A program made the position numbers and the translations under genes. 64,000 nt of DNA from Streptomyces sp. NBC_00236 (lineage in GTDB: Bacteria > Actinomycetota > Actinomycetes > Streptomycetales > Streptomycetaceae): assembly GCF_036195045.1 (NCBI RefSeq), contig NZ_CP108100.1, forward strand, positions 5,208,001 to 5,272,000. The letters are read 5' to 3'. Shown here piece after piece: positions 20,593-29,344 of this stretch (the stretch's first letter is position 1; each line of letters starts with the position of its first letter). The notes under the pieces were generated by a model, which ran no database searches, had not been told where the DNA came from, and was given only the letters and a program-made list of their open reading frames with translations.

Positions 20593-21630
20593 ATGGACTG
20601 GCTGAAAAAACTCCCCGTCATCGGGCCGCTCGTCTCCCGGCTGATGGAGACGCACGCCTGGCGCAGCTACGAGACGCTGGAACGGGTCCACTGGGCGAGG
20701 CTCGCCGCAGCGATCACGTTCATCAGTTTCCTGGCGCTCTTCCCGCTGATCGCGGTCGCCGCGGCGATCGGTGCGGCGCTGCTCTCGGACAAGCAGCTGG
20801 ACAAGATCGAGGACAAGGTCGCCGACCAGGTGCCCGGCATCTCCGACCAGCTCGGCATCGACAACCTGGTGGCGCACGCGGGGACGGTCGGACTGGTGGC
20901 CGGTGCGCTGCTGCTCTTCACCGGCATCGGCTGGATCGGCTCGATGCGGGACTGTCTGCGCGCCGTCTGGGGCATGGACGACGTGGACCAGGGCAACCCC
21001 GTCCTGCGCAAACTCAAGGACGCCGGAGTGCTGTTCGGGCTGGGCGGGGCGGCCCTGGTGACGCTCGCGATCTCCTCGGTCGGCTCCGTGGCCGTCGGCC
21101 GGGTCGCCGATCTGCTCAACATCCCGGAGGACGGCGCGGGCGGCGTGCTGCTGCGCATCGCGGCCCTGCTGGTGGCGGTCGTCGCCGACTTCCTGCTGCT
21201 GCTCTACCTGCTGACCCTGCTGCCCGGCGTCGAGCCGCCGAGGCGCCGGCTCGTGGTGGCCGGGCTGATCGGTGCGGTCGGCTTCGAACTGCTCAAGCTG
21301 CTGCTCGGCAGCTATATGAAGGGCGTCGCGTCGAAGAGCATGTACGGGGCCTTCGGCGTCCCGATCGCGCTGCTGCTGTGGATCAACTTCACGGCGAAGC
21401 TGCTGCTGTTCTGTGCCGCCTGGACGGCCACGCGGAGCAAGGACGAGGCCGGCCCGGCGGCGGACGCGGAGCCGGACCCCGCGTCCGCTCCCGGGAAGGA
21501 AGCCGGTGGAAAGGAAGCCGGTGGGAAGGAAGCCGGCGGAAGGGGTGCCGGCGGAAGGGAAGCCGGCGGAAGCACCCTCAGCGGCGGGGGAGGCGGCGCA
21601 CCAGGTCCGGCAGCGGCCAGCGCCGGTTGA
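20593..21630 (+). CDS. YihY/virulence factor BrkB family membrane protein
   Basis: 345 residues, ATG at 20593. Residues about 35-285 hold six hydrophobic helices with the family signatures WARLAAAITFISFLALFPLIAVAAAIG and YMKGVASKSMYGAFGVPIALLLWINFTAKLLL (numbers approximate). The old name ribonuclease BN is wrong for this family; members are integral membrane proteins of uncertain function. After residue 290 comes a low-complexity tail of repeated KEAGG units. Its 3-prime end overlaps the converging carboxypeptidase gene by 53 bp. Confidence 0.88.
   Translation: MDWLKKLPVIGPLVSRLMETHAWRSYETLERVHWARLAAAITFISFLALFPLIAVAAAIGAALLSDKQLDKIEDKVADQVPGISDQLGIDNLVAHAGTVGLVAGALLLFTGIGWIGSMRDCLRAVWGMDDVDQGNPVLRKLKDAGVLFGLGGAALVTLAISSVGSVAVGRVADLLNIPEDGAGGVLLRIAALLVAVVADFLLLLYLLTLLPGVEPPRRRLVVAGLIGAVGFELLKLLLGSYMKGVASKSMYGAFGVPIALLLWINFTAKLLLFCAAWTATRSKDEAGPAADAEPDPASAPGKEAGGKEAGGKEAGGRGAGGREAGGSTLSGGGGGAPGPAAASAG
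21494..21572 (+). repeat. 15-bp tandem repeats coding for KEAGG units
   Basis: About five copies of a GGAAGGAAGCCGGTG-like 15-mer, in phase with the reading frame, encode (K/R)(E/G)AGG units in the tail of the YihY protein. Confidence 0.8.
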
Positions 21631-22840
21631 CCAGGAACGCCGCCCCGGCCACCAGGACGAGCGCTCCGCCGGCGATCCCCAGGGCGATCCCGACCCCGCC
21701 GGAACCGTCGGTGGCCGCGGCGGCCTTCGTGGTCCCGGGCCCGTTGCCGCCCTTGTCCGCGGCAGGCTTGCCGGCCTGGGCGCCCTTGCCCGTCCCGGTG
21801 CCCGTGTCGGCGGACCTCGGCGGAACGAGCTCGCCGACCGGGGTGACCTTGCCACTGGCCGCGAAGCCCCAGTCGAGCAGGCTCGCCGCTTCCTTGTAGA
21901 CGGCGTGCGTCTCTTCGGACGACGGGTGCATGACGGTGACGAGCAGCACCTTGCCGTTGCGCTCGGCGACTCCGGTGAAGGTGTTCCCGGCGTGCGTCGT
22001 GTAGCCGTTCTTCACGCCCGCGATGCCCTTGTACGCGGTGACTCCGTCGGCCCCCGTGAGCAGCCGGTTGGTGTTCTGGATGCCGAAGCTCTCGCGCTTC
22101 TTGCCCTTCTTCTGTTCACCGGGGAACTGCGCCGTCGCGGTCGCGCAGTACTCGCGGAAGTCCGCCTTCTGCATCCCGCTGCGGGCGAACAGCGTCAGGT
22201 CGTACGCGCTGGAGACCTGGTTGGGGGCGTCGTACCCGTCGGGCGAGACCACGGTGGTGTCCAGGGCCTGGAGCTCGTCCGCGTGCGCCTGCATGTCGGT
22301 GACGGTCTTGGGGACGCCCCCGTACATCGAGGCCAGCACGTGCACCGCGTCGTTGCCCGAGCGCAGGAAGACCCCGAGCCACAGGTCGTGCACCGTGTAG
22401 GGAAGGTCCTCCTTGACGCCGACCAGGCTGCTGCCCTCGCCGAGATCGGCCAGGTCCGCGTCCTGCACCGTGTACTCGCGGGTCTTCGGCTGGAGCGCCG
22501 GCGCCTGCATCACGGTGTCGGCGAAGAGCATCTTCAGCGTGGAGGCCGGAGGCAGCCGCCAGTGCGGATTGTGGGAGGCGAGCACGTCGCCCGTCTCCGC
22601 GTCCGACACCATCCACGACCTGCCGGTCAGCTTCTTCGGCAGGACCGGGGCACCGGCGCCGAGATTGACCTGGGTCCCGCTCCGGCCGAGCTGTGCGCCA
22701 CCGACCTGCGACATGCCGGTGGGCGGCTTCGGCTCGTCGTCCGTGGCGTCCTGGCTGACCGCCGACGCGGGACCGACGAGGAGAACGGACAGCAAAGCGG
22801 CAGAGGTGACCGACAGAGCGGCCTTCTTGAGAGCTGGCAC
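21578..22840 (-). CDS. D-alanyl-D-alanine carboxypeptidase (PBP, S11 family)
   Basis: 420 residues from the GTG at 22840, the start that puts a clean signal peptide (KKAALSVTSAALLSVLLVGPASA) at the N-terminus. No ribosome site is visible. The catalytic motifs are Ser100-T-L-Lys103, SGN at 161-163 and KNG at 277-279 in place of the usual KTG. The enzyme trims the terminal D-Ala of peptidoglycan stems at the outer membrane face. After a Thr/Gly/Lys-rich linker a C-terminal transmembrane helix (about 385-405) and a basic end anchor it. Confidence 0.9.
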   Translation of the reverse strand: MPALKKAALSVTSAALLSVLLVGPASAVSQDATDDEPKPPTGMSQVGGAQLGRSGTQVNLGAGAPVLPKKLTGRSWMVSDAETGDVLASHNPHWRLPPASTLKMLFADTVMQAPALQPKTREYTVQDADLADLGEGSSLVGVKEDLPYTVHDLWLGVFLRSGNDAVHVLASMYGGVPKTVTDMQAHADELQALDTTVVSPDGYDAPNQVSSAYDLTLFARSGMQKADFREYCATATAQFPGEQKKGKKRESFGIQNTNRLLTGADGVTAYKGIAGVKNGYTTHAGNTFTGVAERNGKVLLVTVMHPSSEETHAVYKEAASLLDWGFAASGKVTPVGELVPPRSADTGTGTGKGAQAGKPAADKGGNGPGTTKAAAATDGSGGVGIALGIAGGALVLVAGAAFLVNRRWPLPDLVRRLPRR

Positions 22841-22961
22841 GGTCGAAAACGTACATGCAGTTGATCTGAATATGGATACCGGAGGGATGACCCGCCGTGC
22901 GTACCGCCGGGACAGCCCACCCCGGGCGCGGCGGCGGGAACGTGACGGAGATACTGATTCC

Positions 22962-23207
22962 ATGAAGCTCAGCCGCCCCGTCTCCTGGTTCCTGCTCGCC
23001 TTCGGGGTGTGGAGCTGGTTCATCTGGGTCACTTTCGTCAAGAACCTGTGGAAGGACGGCAGTGGTCTCGCCTTCGACGACGCGGGTGACCCGACCGCCT
23101 ACTTCTGGGTCCATCTGCTGCTCGCCATCACGTCCTTTCTCCTGGGGACGGCCGTGGGAGTGATCGGGTTCCGTGGTGTCAGGGCCCTGCGCAGCCAAGG
23201 CGCGTAG
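22962..23207 (+). CDS. SCO4848 family small membrane protein
   Basis: 81 residues, ATG at 22962 with a GGAG nearby. Two hydrophobic segments, WFLLAFGVWSWFIWVTFV and YFWVHLLLAITSFLLGTAVGVIG, flank a short acidic stretch. It matches the small streptomycete family named for SCO4848. Function unknown. It lies between the carboxypeptidase and a metallophosphoesterase gene, 65 bp before the latter, and may be cotranscribed with it. Confidence 0.85.
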   Translation: MKLSRPVSWFLLAFGVWSWFIWVTFVKNLWKDGSGLAFDDAGDPTAYFWVHLLLAITSFLLGTAVGVIGFRGVRALRSQGA

Positions 23208-23272
23208 TACGTCTCCTACCGGCCTGGGCCGAATGCGGTACAAACGGGAACGAACTAGGCGGGGGAGTGCGC

Positions 23273-24544
23273 ATGGCGGTCCTGGGTTTCGCTCTGGCGG
23301 CGGTCGCGGTGCTCGCGCTGCTGGTCCTCGTCCACCGCTATGTGTGGCGCCGCCTCGTCGGTGACACCACGACAGCGGGCAGCATGCCGCGCAGGGCCGG
23401 CACGGTCGCGGCGTACGTCCTGCCGCTGCTGAGCGTCGGCGCCCTGGTCTCCGGGCGTACGGGCACGCCCTTCTGGCTCCAGCAGGTGCTGGCCTGGCCC
23501 GGCTATCTGTGGCTGGCCGCCCTGCTCTATCTGACGCTTGCCCTGCTGGCCGGGGAACTCGTGCGCCCGCTGCTGAGCCGGCTGCTCGCACGCCGGGCCG
23601 AGCGGTACCCCGTGGGCGCCGTCGCCGCCGAACCGGTGACCGCCGCACACGGCTCCACCGTCACGACCACGGCCCCGCCGCCCGCCGCACCCCTCGCCGC
23701 CACCCCTGACCCCGCCGCCCCCTCGCGCCGCCTCTTCGTCGCGCGGGCCGTCGGGGGCGCCGCCGTCGTGGCGGGGCTCGGCACGACCGGTTACGGCGCC
23801 TACGGGGTGCTGCGCGGCCCCCGGGTCAAGCGCGTCGCGGTCCCGCTGGCGCGGCTGCCCCGGTCCGCCCACGGCTTCCGGATCGCCGTCGTGAGCGACA
23901 TCCACCTGGGCCCGGTCCTCGGCCGCGCCCATACCCAGCGGATCGTGGACGCGGTCAACCGGACCCAGCCCGACCTGATCGCGGTCGTCGGGGACCTGGT
24001 CGACGGATCGGTCGAGGATCTCGGCCCGGCCGCCGAACCGCTCGCCCGGCTCCGCTCCCGGCACGGCGCGTTCTTCGTGACCGGAAATCACGAGTACTAC
24101 TCGGGTGCCACCGAATGGGTCGATCACGTAAGGGAATTGGGCCTGCACCCGCTGGAGAACGCCCGGGTCGAGATCGACGGCTTCGATCTCGCCGGGGTCA
24201 ATGACATCGCGGGCGAGAGCGAAGGGCAGGGCCCGGATTTCGGCCGGGCGCTCGGAGACCGGGACCGTACCCGCGCCGCCGTTCTCATGGCGCATCAGCC
24301 CGTCGTCATCGACGAGGCCGTCGAGCACGGCGTGGACCTCCAGCTCTCCGGACACACCCACGGCGGCCAGCTCTGGCCCGGAAACCACATCGCGGAACTG
24401 TCCAATCCCACGGTCGCGGGGCTCGAACGCTACGGCGACACCCAGCTGTACGTCACGCGCGGCGCGGGTGCCTGGGGTCCGCCCGTGCGGGTCGGCGCCC
24501 CCTCCGACATCACCGTCGTCGAGCTCGCGTCCCGCCAGGCGTAA
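23273..24544 (+). CDS. Membrane-bound calcineurin-like metallophosphoesterase
   Basis: 423 residues from the ATG at 23273. The GTG at 23267 lies right against the GGGGGAG ribosome site and is too close. N-terminal helices (about 1-20, 42-60, 68-90) and a further helix near 160 precede the catalytic part. The metal motifs are VVSDIHLG, VVGDLVDG, FVTGNHEYYSG and SGHTHGGQLWP, the full GDxHx/GDxxD/GNHE/GHTH set. This is the YkuE-like group of outward or inward facing phosphoesterases; the Arg-rich segment SRRLFVARAVGGAAVV could be a Tat-like signal. Substrate unknown. Confidence 0.88.
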   Translation: MAVLGFALAAVAVLALLVLVHRYVWRRLVGDTTTAGSMPRRAGTVAAYVLPLLSVGALVSGRTGTPFWLQQVLAWPGYLWLAALLYLTLALLAGELVRPLLSRLLARRAERYPVGAVAAEPVTAAHGSTVTTTAPPPAAPLAATPDPAAPSRRLFVARAVGGAAVVAGLGTTGYGAYGVLRGPRVKRVAVPLARLPRSAHGFRIAVVSDIHLGPVLGRAHTQRIVDAVNRTQPDLIAVVGDLVDGSVEDLGPAAEPLARLRSRHGAFFVTGNHEYYSGATEWVDHVRELGLHPLENARVEIDGFDLAGVNDIAGESEGQGPDFGRALGDRDRTRAAVLMAHQPVVIDEAVEHGVDLQLSGHTHGGQLWPGNHIAELSNPTVAGLERYGDTQLYVTRGAGAWGPPVRVGAPSDITVVELASRQA

Positions 24545-24763
24545 TCACCGTCGAACGACGCGGAACAAGCGATCGGGTGACCGGTCGTGAACCCTCTGTA
24601 TTCGACGTATCGGCCCAAGGTTTCAACTAACGAACAAAAGCCTATGAGGCTCTGATTTCCTCTTCCAGATGTGAAAATCGTGTGATTGGCTGAGCGCGAA
24701 CGTGCGGTGATCTGCGTATCTGAGCGCGACGCCGAGGTGGGGCTGGTAAGGGAGAGCACGGCA

Positions 24764-26317
24764 ATGCGGTCGATCCGGCTACGGATTCTCGCGATTTTCG
24801 CGGTTTTGGTCATCGCAGGCGTGGTCGCCTGGCAGTTGCTTCCCTCGGACGAGGGGAATACTGAACCGGTCACGGTCGGCACGACCGACGAGGTGACCTC
24901 GCTCGACCCGGCGGGCGCGTACGACGCGGGTTCGTGGGCGATGTACAGCAACGTCTACCAGTCGCTCATGACGTTCAAGTCCGGGGCGATCATCCCCGAA
25001 CCGGATGCCGCGGAGAGCTGTGGGTTCATCGGCGGGAAGCTGCAGACGTACCAGTGCAAGCTCCGTGACGGCCTGACCTTCTCCGACGGCAAGGAGATCA
25101 CCGCGGAGGACGTCAAGTACTCCTTCGACCGGATGATGGGGATCGCGACGGACGTCGGTCCGTCGGTCCTCTTCCCCAGCCTGAAGAACGTGGTGACCGA
25201 GGGCCGGACCATCACCTTCAACCTCTCCTCGCGTGACGCGACCTTCCCGCAGAAGCTCGCCACCGGAGCGGGCTCGATCGTCGAGAAGGAGGCCTACTCC
25301 GAGCACAAGCTCCGCGACGACGGACATGTGACCGGTTCGGGGCCGTACGTACTGAAGTCGTACGAGGCGGGCGTCACCGCCGAGCTCGTGCCGAACACCA
25401 AGTACAAGGGCGCGCTGAAGAGCACCGGTGGTCCGGTCACCGTGCGGTACTACAAGCAGTCGGACGATCTGCTGGCGGCCTGGAAGTCCGGCCAGGTCGA
25501 TGTCACGCACCGTCAGCTCCCGTCGTCCACGCTCGCCGAGCTGGACCCGGGCGCCGTCGACCAGCACGTGACGGAGGCCGACAGCGCCGAGATCCGTAAC
25601 CTGGTCTTCAACGTCCGCGACAGCTCGCCGCTCGCCGACAAGAAGGTCCGCCAGGCCATCGCGGCGCTCATCGACCGCGCGCCGCTGGTGACCGACATCT
25701 ACAAGGGCACCGTCGAACCGCTCTACTCGCTGATCCCGCAGGGCTACATCGGGCACAGCACCCCCTTCTTCGACGCCTACCCGTCGCCGAGCGTCACGCG
25801 GGCCAAGGAACTGATGCAGGACGCCGGCGTACAGCTGCCGCTGCCCGTCACCTTCGCCTACCGCGACGACGACGAGTACAAGAAGGAGACGGCGGAGATC
25901 AGCCGCCAGCTGGAGGCGGACGGCCTGTTCAAGGTCACGGTGAAGGCCGTCGAGTGGCAGACCTTCCAGAAGGAGTACGCGGCCGGCAAGTACGACATGT
26001 ACACCGTCGGCTGGCTCCCCGACTACCCGGACCCCGACACCTTCAGCCAGCCGCTCGTCGGCCGGGAGAACAGCCTCCACAACGGCTACGCCAGCAAGAA
26101 GATGGACCAGCTGATCAGCTCCACGCTGGAGTACAGCGACCGCAGCCGCACCTCGGCCGACTTCAAGGAACTCCAGAAGCTGGTCGGCGAGGACGTGCCG
26201 CTGGTGCCGCTGTGGCAGAAGAAGGACTACGTCCTCGCCAAGCCCGACATCTCCGGATCGCAGTACCTCTCCGACGGCACCGGCATCTGGCGGCTGTGGG
26301 AACTGGGCTGGATCTGA
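24764..26317 (+). CDS. ABC-type peptide-binding protein (SBP family 5), TM-anchored
   Basis: 517 residues from the ATG at 24764 with GGGAGAG upstream. Residues 7-26 form a hydrophobic helix (RILAIFAVLVIAGVVAWQLL) with no lipobox cysteine, so it is anchored as a helix or cleaved, not lipidated. The SBP_bac_5 domain follows (TVGTTDEVTSLDPAGAYDAGS; LRDGLTFSDGKEITAEDVKYSFDRMM). Such proteins catch oligopeptides or nickel/heme for ABC import. No permease or ATPase gene is next to it. A terminator follows directly, so it is a single-gene unit. Confidence 0.9.
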   Translation: MRSIRLRILAIFAVLVIAGVVAWQLLPSDEGNTEPVTVGTTDEVTSLDPAGAYDAGSWAMYSNVYQSLMTFKSGAIIPEPDAAESCGFIGGKLQTYQCKLRDGLTFSDGKEITAEDVKYSFDRMMGIATDVGPSVLFPSLKNVVTEGRTITFNLSSRDATFPQKLATGAGSIVEKEAYSEHKLRDDGHVTGSGPYVLKSYEAGVTAELVPNTKYKGALKSTGGPVTVRYYKQSDDLLAAWKSGQVDVTHRQLPSSTLAELDPGAVDQHVTEADSAEIRNLVFNVRDSSPLADKKVRQAIAALIDRAPLVTDIYKGTVEPLYSLIPQGYIGHSTPFFDAYPSPSVTRAKELMQDAGVQLPLPVTFAYRDDDEYKKETAEISRQLEADGLFKVTVKAVEWQTFQKEYAAGKYDMYTVGWLPDYPDPDTFSQPLVGRENSLHNGYASKKMDQLISSTLEYSDRSRTSADFKELQKLVGEDVPLVPLWQKKDYVLAKPDISGSQYLSDGTGIWRLWELGWI

Positions 26318-26338
26318 TCCGGCACCACGGAACGACGA

Positions 26339-26377
26339 CGAGCGGCCGCCCCGGGATCATCCGGGGGCGGCCGCTCG
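26339..26377. terminator. Bidirectional terminator
   Basis: A perfect 14-bp GC-rich stem (26339-26352 with 26364-26377) and 11-nt loop lie between the converging binding-protein and TetR genes. Confidence 0.85.
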
Positions 26378-26390
26378 GCCGTTTCCCGCC

Positions 26391-27107
26391 CTATTCGGCC
26401 GGCGCCCGGCCCGTGGCTCCCGGCAGGAACTCCTCCAGCACCTCGTAGACCTGGCGCACCAGTGGCCGCAGCACCCGGAACCGGGACAGGGCGATGGCCC
26501 GGGCGATGATCGGGGAGATGCGCTCGACGAGGCGGCGGCTGCGCTCGGCGTCGTCCGTGCGGTCGTAGACCCAGTACAGCACCAGCCCCATCTGGTTCAG
26601 CCACATCAGCTGGGGCAGCAGATCGGCCAGTTCGGGGTCGACCTTGGTGCCGGAGCCCGCCAGGCAGCGCTCGTGGATGGAGATCGCCGCCTCCCGCGCG
26701 GAGACCGAGTCGCGCGAGAAGGGGCTGAGCGGGCTCTCGGGGTCGGCGGCGTTCTTGAAGAACTGGGCGGCGAAGCGGTGGTACGGCTCCGCCACGTCCA
26801 GCCAGCAGAGCAGGACCCCGCGGATACGTACCGCGAGGTCCTTGTCGCCGGCCAGGACCGGCTGCACCGCCGCCTCGTGCTCGGCGGCGATCCGGTCGTA
26901 GAAGCCCTGGACCAGGTGTTCCTTGGACGAGAAGTAGTAGTACGCGTTCCCTGTGGAGACGCCGGCCTCCTGGGCGATGGCCCGCATCGTCGTCTTGTCG
27001 TACCCGCGTTCCTGGAAGAGCCGGAGCGCGGTCTCGAGGATGAGTGTGCGGGTCTGCTCGCTCTTGGGAGCCTTGACTTCCTTCACGTCCTTCTCTTCCT
27101 TCACCAC
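26391..27107 (-). CDS. TetR family regulator
   Basis: 238 residues from the GTG at 27107; an ATG at 27164 would overlap the upstream DCC gene by 34 bp. Residues about 14-65 are a TetR helix-turn-helix (TRTLILETALRLFQERGYDKTTMRAIAQEAGVSTGNAYYYFSS is the family consensus region). The ligand domain is all-helical with no recognisable effector motif. It is the last gene of a three-gene leftward unit (membrane protein, DCC protein, TetR) whose promoter carries two perfect TTGAAC-N2-GTTCAA palindromes, the expected shape of a TetR operator; autoregulation is a good inference. Confidence 0.9.
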   Translation of the reverse strand: MVKEEKDVKEVKAPKSEQTRTLILETALRLFQERGYDKTTMRAIAQEAGVSTGNAYYYFSSKEHLVQGFYDRIAAEHEAAVQPVLAGDKDLAVRIRGVLLCWLDVAEPYHRFAAQFFKNAADPESPLSPFSRDSVSAREAAISIHERCLAGSGTKVDPELADLLPQLMWLNQMGLVLYWVYDRTDDAERSRRLVERISPIIARAIALSRFRVLRPLVRQVYEVLEEFLPGATGRAPAE

Positions 27108-27130
27108 GGTCCCGAGGGTATCCGGAACGG

Positions 27131-27595
27131 CTACGTCGCCGGGCCGGGGCCCTGGACCCGGCATGCGACGTCCCCGCCACCGCTCTCGCCGCCGCCCCCG
27201 TCCGCACGGCACGGCTCGGCCGTCAGCGAGCGGTACTTCGCGGCGGCGAGGACGGTCGCCCGGGCGAACGGGCGGCCGGCCGCGGTGGTCAGCCAGTGGG
27301 CCTTCGGCCGGTGCTCGGCCAGCGCCCAGAGGCAGACGATCCACGCGGAGGTTCCGCGGTAGACCTGCCCCCGGTCACCGATCACCGTGATCTCCTCCAG
27401 GGTCCCGGCATGGTCGAGGCCGGGGAAGCGGCGGTGCGCCTCGGCCGAGTCCGCCGGTACGAGGTCGAGCGGGACCAGCTGACGCTGGTTCAGCAGCCAC
27501 TGGCGCAGATGGACGCAGAGCGAGCACTGTGCGTCGTAGAGCACGGTGAGCCGTTCGACGGACCACCGCCCGCCACCTGTGCGGTGCCTCCTCAT
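27131..27595 (-). CDS. DCC1-like thiol-disulfide oxidoreductase (DUF393)
   Basis: 154 residues, ATG at 27595. The motif VLYDAQCSLCVHLRQWL (Cys24/Cys27) is the DxxCxxC signature of the DUF393/DCC group, thioredoxin-fold proteins with a redox-active pair. The domain ends near residue 125 (LAAAKYRSL), and a Gly/Glu-rich tail with two cysteines follows. The role is not known. It sits 23 bp upstream of the TetR gene and 9 bp downstream of the small membrane-protein gene, so the three form one operon. Confidence 0.85.
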   Translation of the reverse strand: MRRHRTGGGRWSVERLTVLYDAQCSLCVHLRQWLLNQRQLVPLDLVPADSAEAHRRFPGLDHAGTLEEITVIGDRGQVYRGTSAWIVCLWALAEHRPKAHWLTTAAGRPFARATVLAAAKYRSLTAEPCRADGGGGESGGGDVACRVQGPGPAT

Positions 27596-27604
27596 GACCG
27601 GCCC

Positions 27605-28030
27605 TCACGCCCTGGGGGCGGGCGCGGCCCACGGTCCCGGTCCCGTCCAGCCCTGCGGGGCGACGGGCGGGGTCTGCTCGCGCTCCATCAGGCCCCGGCG
27701 ACGGATCTTGTTGAGCACGTAGACGTTGCCGAGGTGCATGACCCCGAGGACGAGCAGGACGACGCCGACCTTGACCGACAGCGCCTCGAAGAGCTCCCGG
27801 GCGTCGGCGACACCGTCGGAGTTCTTCAGATAGAGCGTCACGAATCCCAGGTTGACCAGGTAGAAGCCCACCACCAGCAGGTGGTTGACCGCGTCGGCGA
27901 GCTTCTCGTTCCCGTGCAGCACATCGGCGAGGAACACCTTGCCGTTGCGGCTCAGCGTGCGGGCGACCCAGATGGTGAGCGCCACGCTGATGAGCAGGTA
28001 GATGACGTACGCGACAACAGTGAGGTCCAT
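27605..28030 (-). CDS. Small integral membrane protein
   Basis: 141 residues from the ATG at 28030, which has AAGGGAGGG upstream; an ATG at 28057 is in frame but overlaps the operator. Three hydrophobic helices (about 3-23, 47-67 and 87-107) and a Pro-rich C-terminal tail are visible. I do not recognise the family. It is the first gene of the operon with the DCC and TetR genes and lies just downstream of two palindromic operators, so it is probably the main target of that regulator. Confidence 0.75.
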   Translation of the reverse strand: MDLTVVAYVIYLLISVALTIWVARTLSRNGKVFLADVLHGNEKLADAVNHLLVVGFYLVNLGFVTLYLKNSDGVADARELFEALSVKVGVVLLVLGVMHLGNVYVLNKIRRRGLMEREQTPPVAPQGWTGPGPWAAPAPRA

Positions 28031-28043
28031 GCCCCACCCTCCC

Positions 28044-28057
28044 TTGAACGCGTTCAA
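28044..28057. promoter_or_regulatory. TetR-type palindromic operator, proximal copy
   Basis: Perfect 14-bp palindrome TTGAACGCGTTCAA, 14 bp upstream of the membrane-protein start codon. Confidence 0.75.
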
Positions 28058-28087
28058 ATGCTGTTGTCATGGACTGTAGACCCCTCT

Positions 28088-28101
28088 TTGAACATGTTCA
28101 A
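28088..28101. promoter_or_regulatory. TetR-type palindromic operator, distal copy
   Basis: Perfect 14-bp palindrome TTGAACATGTTCAA, with the same arms as the proximal copy and 44 bp (about four helical turns) between centres. It covers the stop codon of the upstream MFS gene. Confidence 0.75.
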
Positions 28102-29333
28102 GCCGGGGTCCCGGTGGTCCGCGTCACCGCCTCGACGGGTTCGGTGGGTGCCTTGAAGCGCCGTACGCCCGGCACGGCCGCCGTGGCCAGGCAGGCCGAG
28201 CCGACCAGCAACCCGGCCACGGCGAGCGGGACTTCGGGTCCCCACGCGGAGGCGGCGAGCGGGGCCAGGGCGTACCCCAGCGGCATCGCGCCGAGCGAGA
28301 GCAGCCAGTCGTACGAGGTGACCCGGGCGAGCACGTGCGCGGGGACGGCGGACTGGACGGCGGTCTCCCAGACCGGGTTGAGGAAGCCCAGCCCGGCCAT
28401 GGCGGTCCCGTACGCGACGACGGCCACGCCGACGGGCGCGTGCGCGGCCAGCAGGCAGAGCGGGAGGGCGTACAGCGCGCCCCCCAGGTTGGCGGTCAGG
28501 ACCGGACGGCGCGGCCGGGCCCGGCCGGCCACCAGTGAGCCGATCAGCAGCCCCACGGCACCGGTCTGGAGGAGGGCGAGCCAGGCGCCCTCGCCGCCCA
28601 GGTCGCGGAGGAAGAGCGCCGGGCCCAGCGTCATCAGGACGGCGGCCGCCCCGTTCCACGCGGCGTGGGCGATCAGGCTGGTCCAGTACCAGTCGCGGCT
28701 CCGGACCTCGCCCCAGCCCTCCTTGAGGTCGCCGATCAGCGAACGCCGCGGGATGGCGACGTGCCGTACCTCGATCGCGGCGAGGAGCGCGGCGCTCACC
28801 GCGAACGTCGCGCCGTCCAGGACGAAGGCCCAGCCGGGCCCCGCGGTGAACACCAGCGCCCCGGCGACGGCCGGGCCGCCGATCCGGGCCGCGCTGCCGA
28901 CCACGGCCATCAGGGCGTTGGCACGCAGTAGTCCGGACTCGGCCACGGTGCCGCGGATCAGCGGCGAGACGGTCGGCATGGAGAAGGCGCCGGCGGCTCC
29001 GCCGATCGCCTCGGCCACCGCGATCTGCCACAACGCCGGGGTGCCGGAGAGCAGTTCGGCGCCGACGAAGAGCTGGGTGACGCACCGTACGAGATCGGTG
29101 GTGAGTGCCACCGTACGGGCGTTGAAGCGGTCGCCGACCACGCCGCCCAGAGGTAGCAGGAGCAGCTTGGGCACCATCGCGCAGGCGAGCACCAGCGCGA
29201 GGTCTCCGGTCGAGCCGGTCGCCAGGTAGACGGCGAGGGTGAGCGCTGCGGGAATCGCGGCGTCACCGAGCAGTGAGAGGCTGCGTCCGACGAAGAGCAG
29301 GCGGAAGGAACGGGTGCGTAAGGGGTGAGGCAT
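28098..29333 (-). CDS. MFS transporter
   Basis: 411 residues, ATG at 29333. Twelve hydrophobic segments with the first-loop motif GGVVGDRFNARTV place it in the major facilitator superfamily, DHA3-like exporter group (MefA-type order, SFRLLFVGRSLSLLGDAAI at the start). The substrate is unknown; drug export is a common role. It is divergent from a MarR gene, and the 87 bp between them hold repeated TTCGTCAnCGAA boxes, so repression by MarR is the likely control. Its stop codon lies inside the distal TTGAAC operator of the next operon. Confidence 0.88.
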   Translation of the reverse strand: MPHPLRTRSFRLLFVGRSLSLLGDAAIPAALTLAVYLATGSTGDLALVLACAMVPKLLLLPLGGVVGDRFNARTVALTTDLVRCVTQLFVGAELLSGTPALWQIAVAEAIGGAAGAFSMPTVSPLIRGTVAESGLLRANALMAVVGSAARIGGPAVAGALVFTAGPGWAFVLDGATFAVSAALLAAIEVRHVAIPRRSLIGDLKEGWGEVRSRDWYWTSLIAHAAWNGAAAVLMTLGPALFLRDLGGEGAWLALLQTGAVGLLIGSLVAGRARPRRPVLTANLGGALYALPLCLLAAHAPVGVAVVAYGTAMAGLGFLNPVWETAVQSAVPAHVLARVTSYDWLLSLGAMPLGYALAPLAASAWGPEVPLAVAGLLVGSACLATAAVPGVRRFKAPTEPVEAVTRTTGTPA

Positions 29334-29344
29334 GGGCGGGAATC

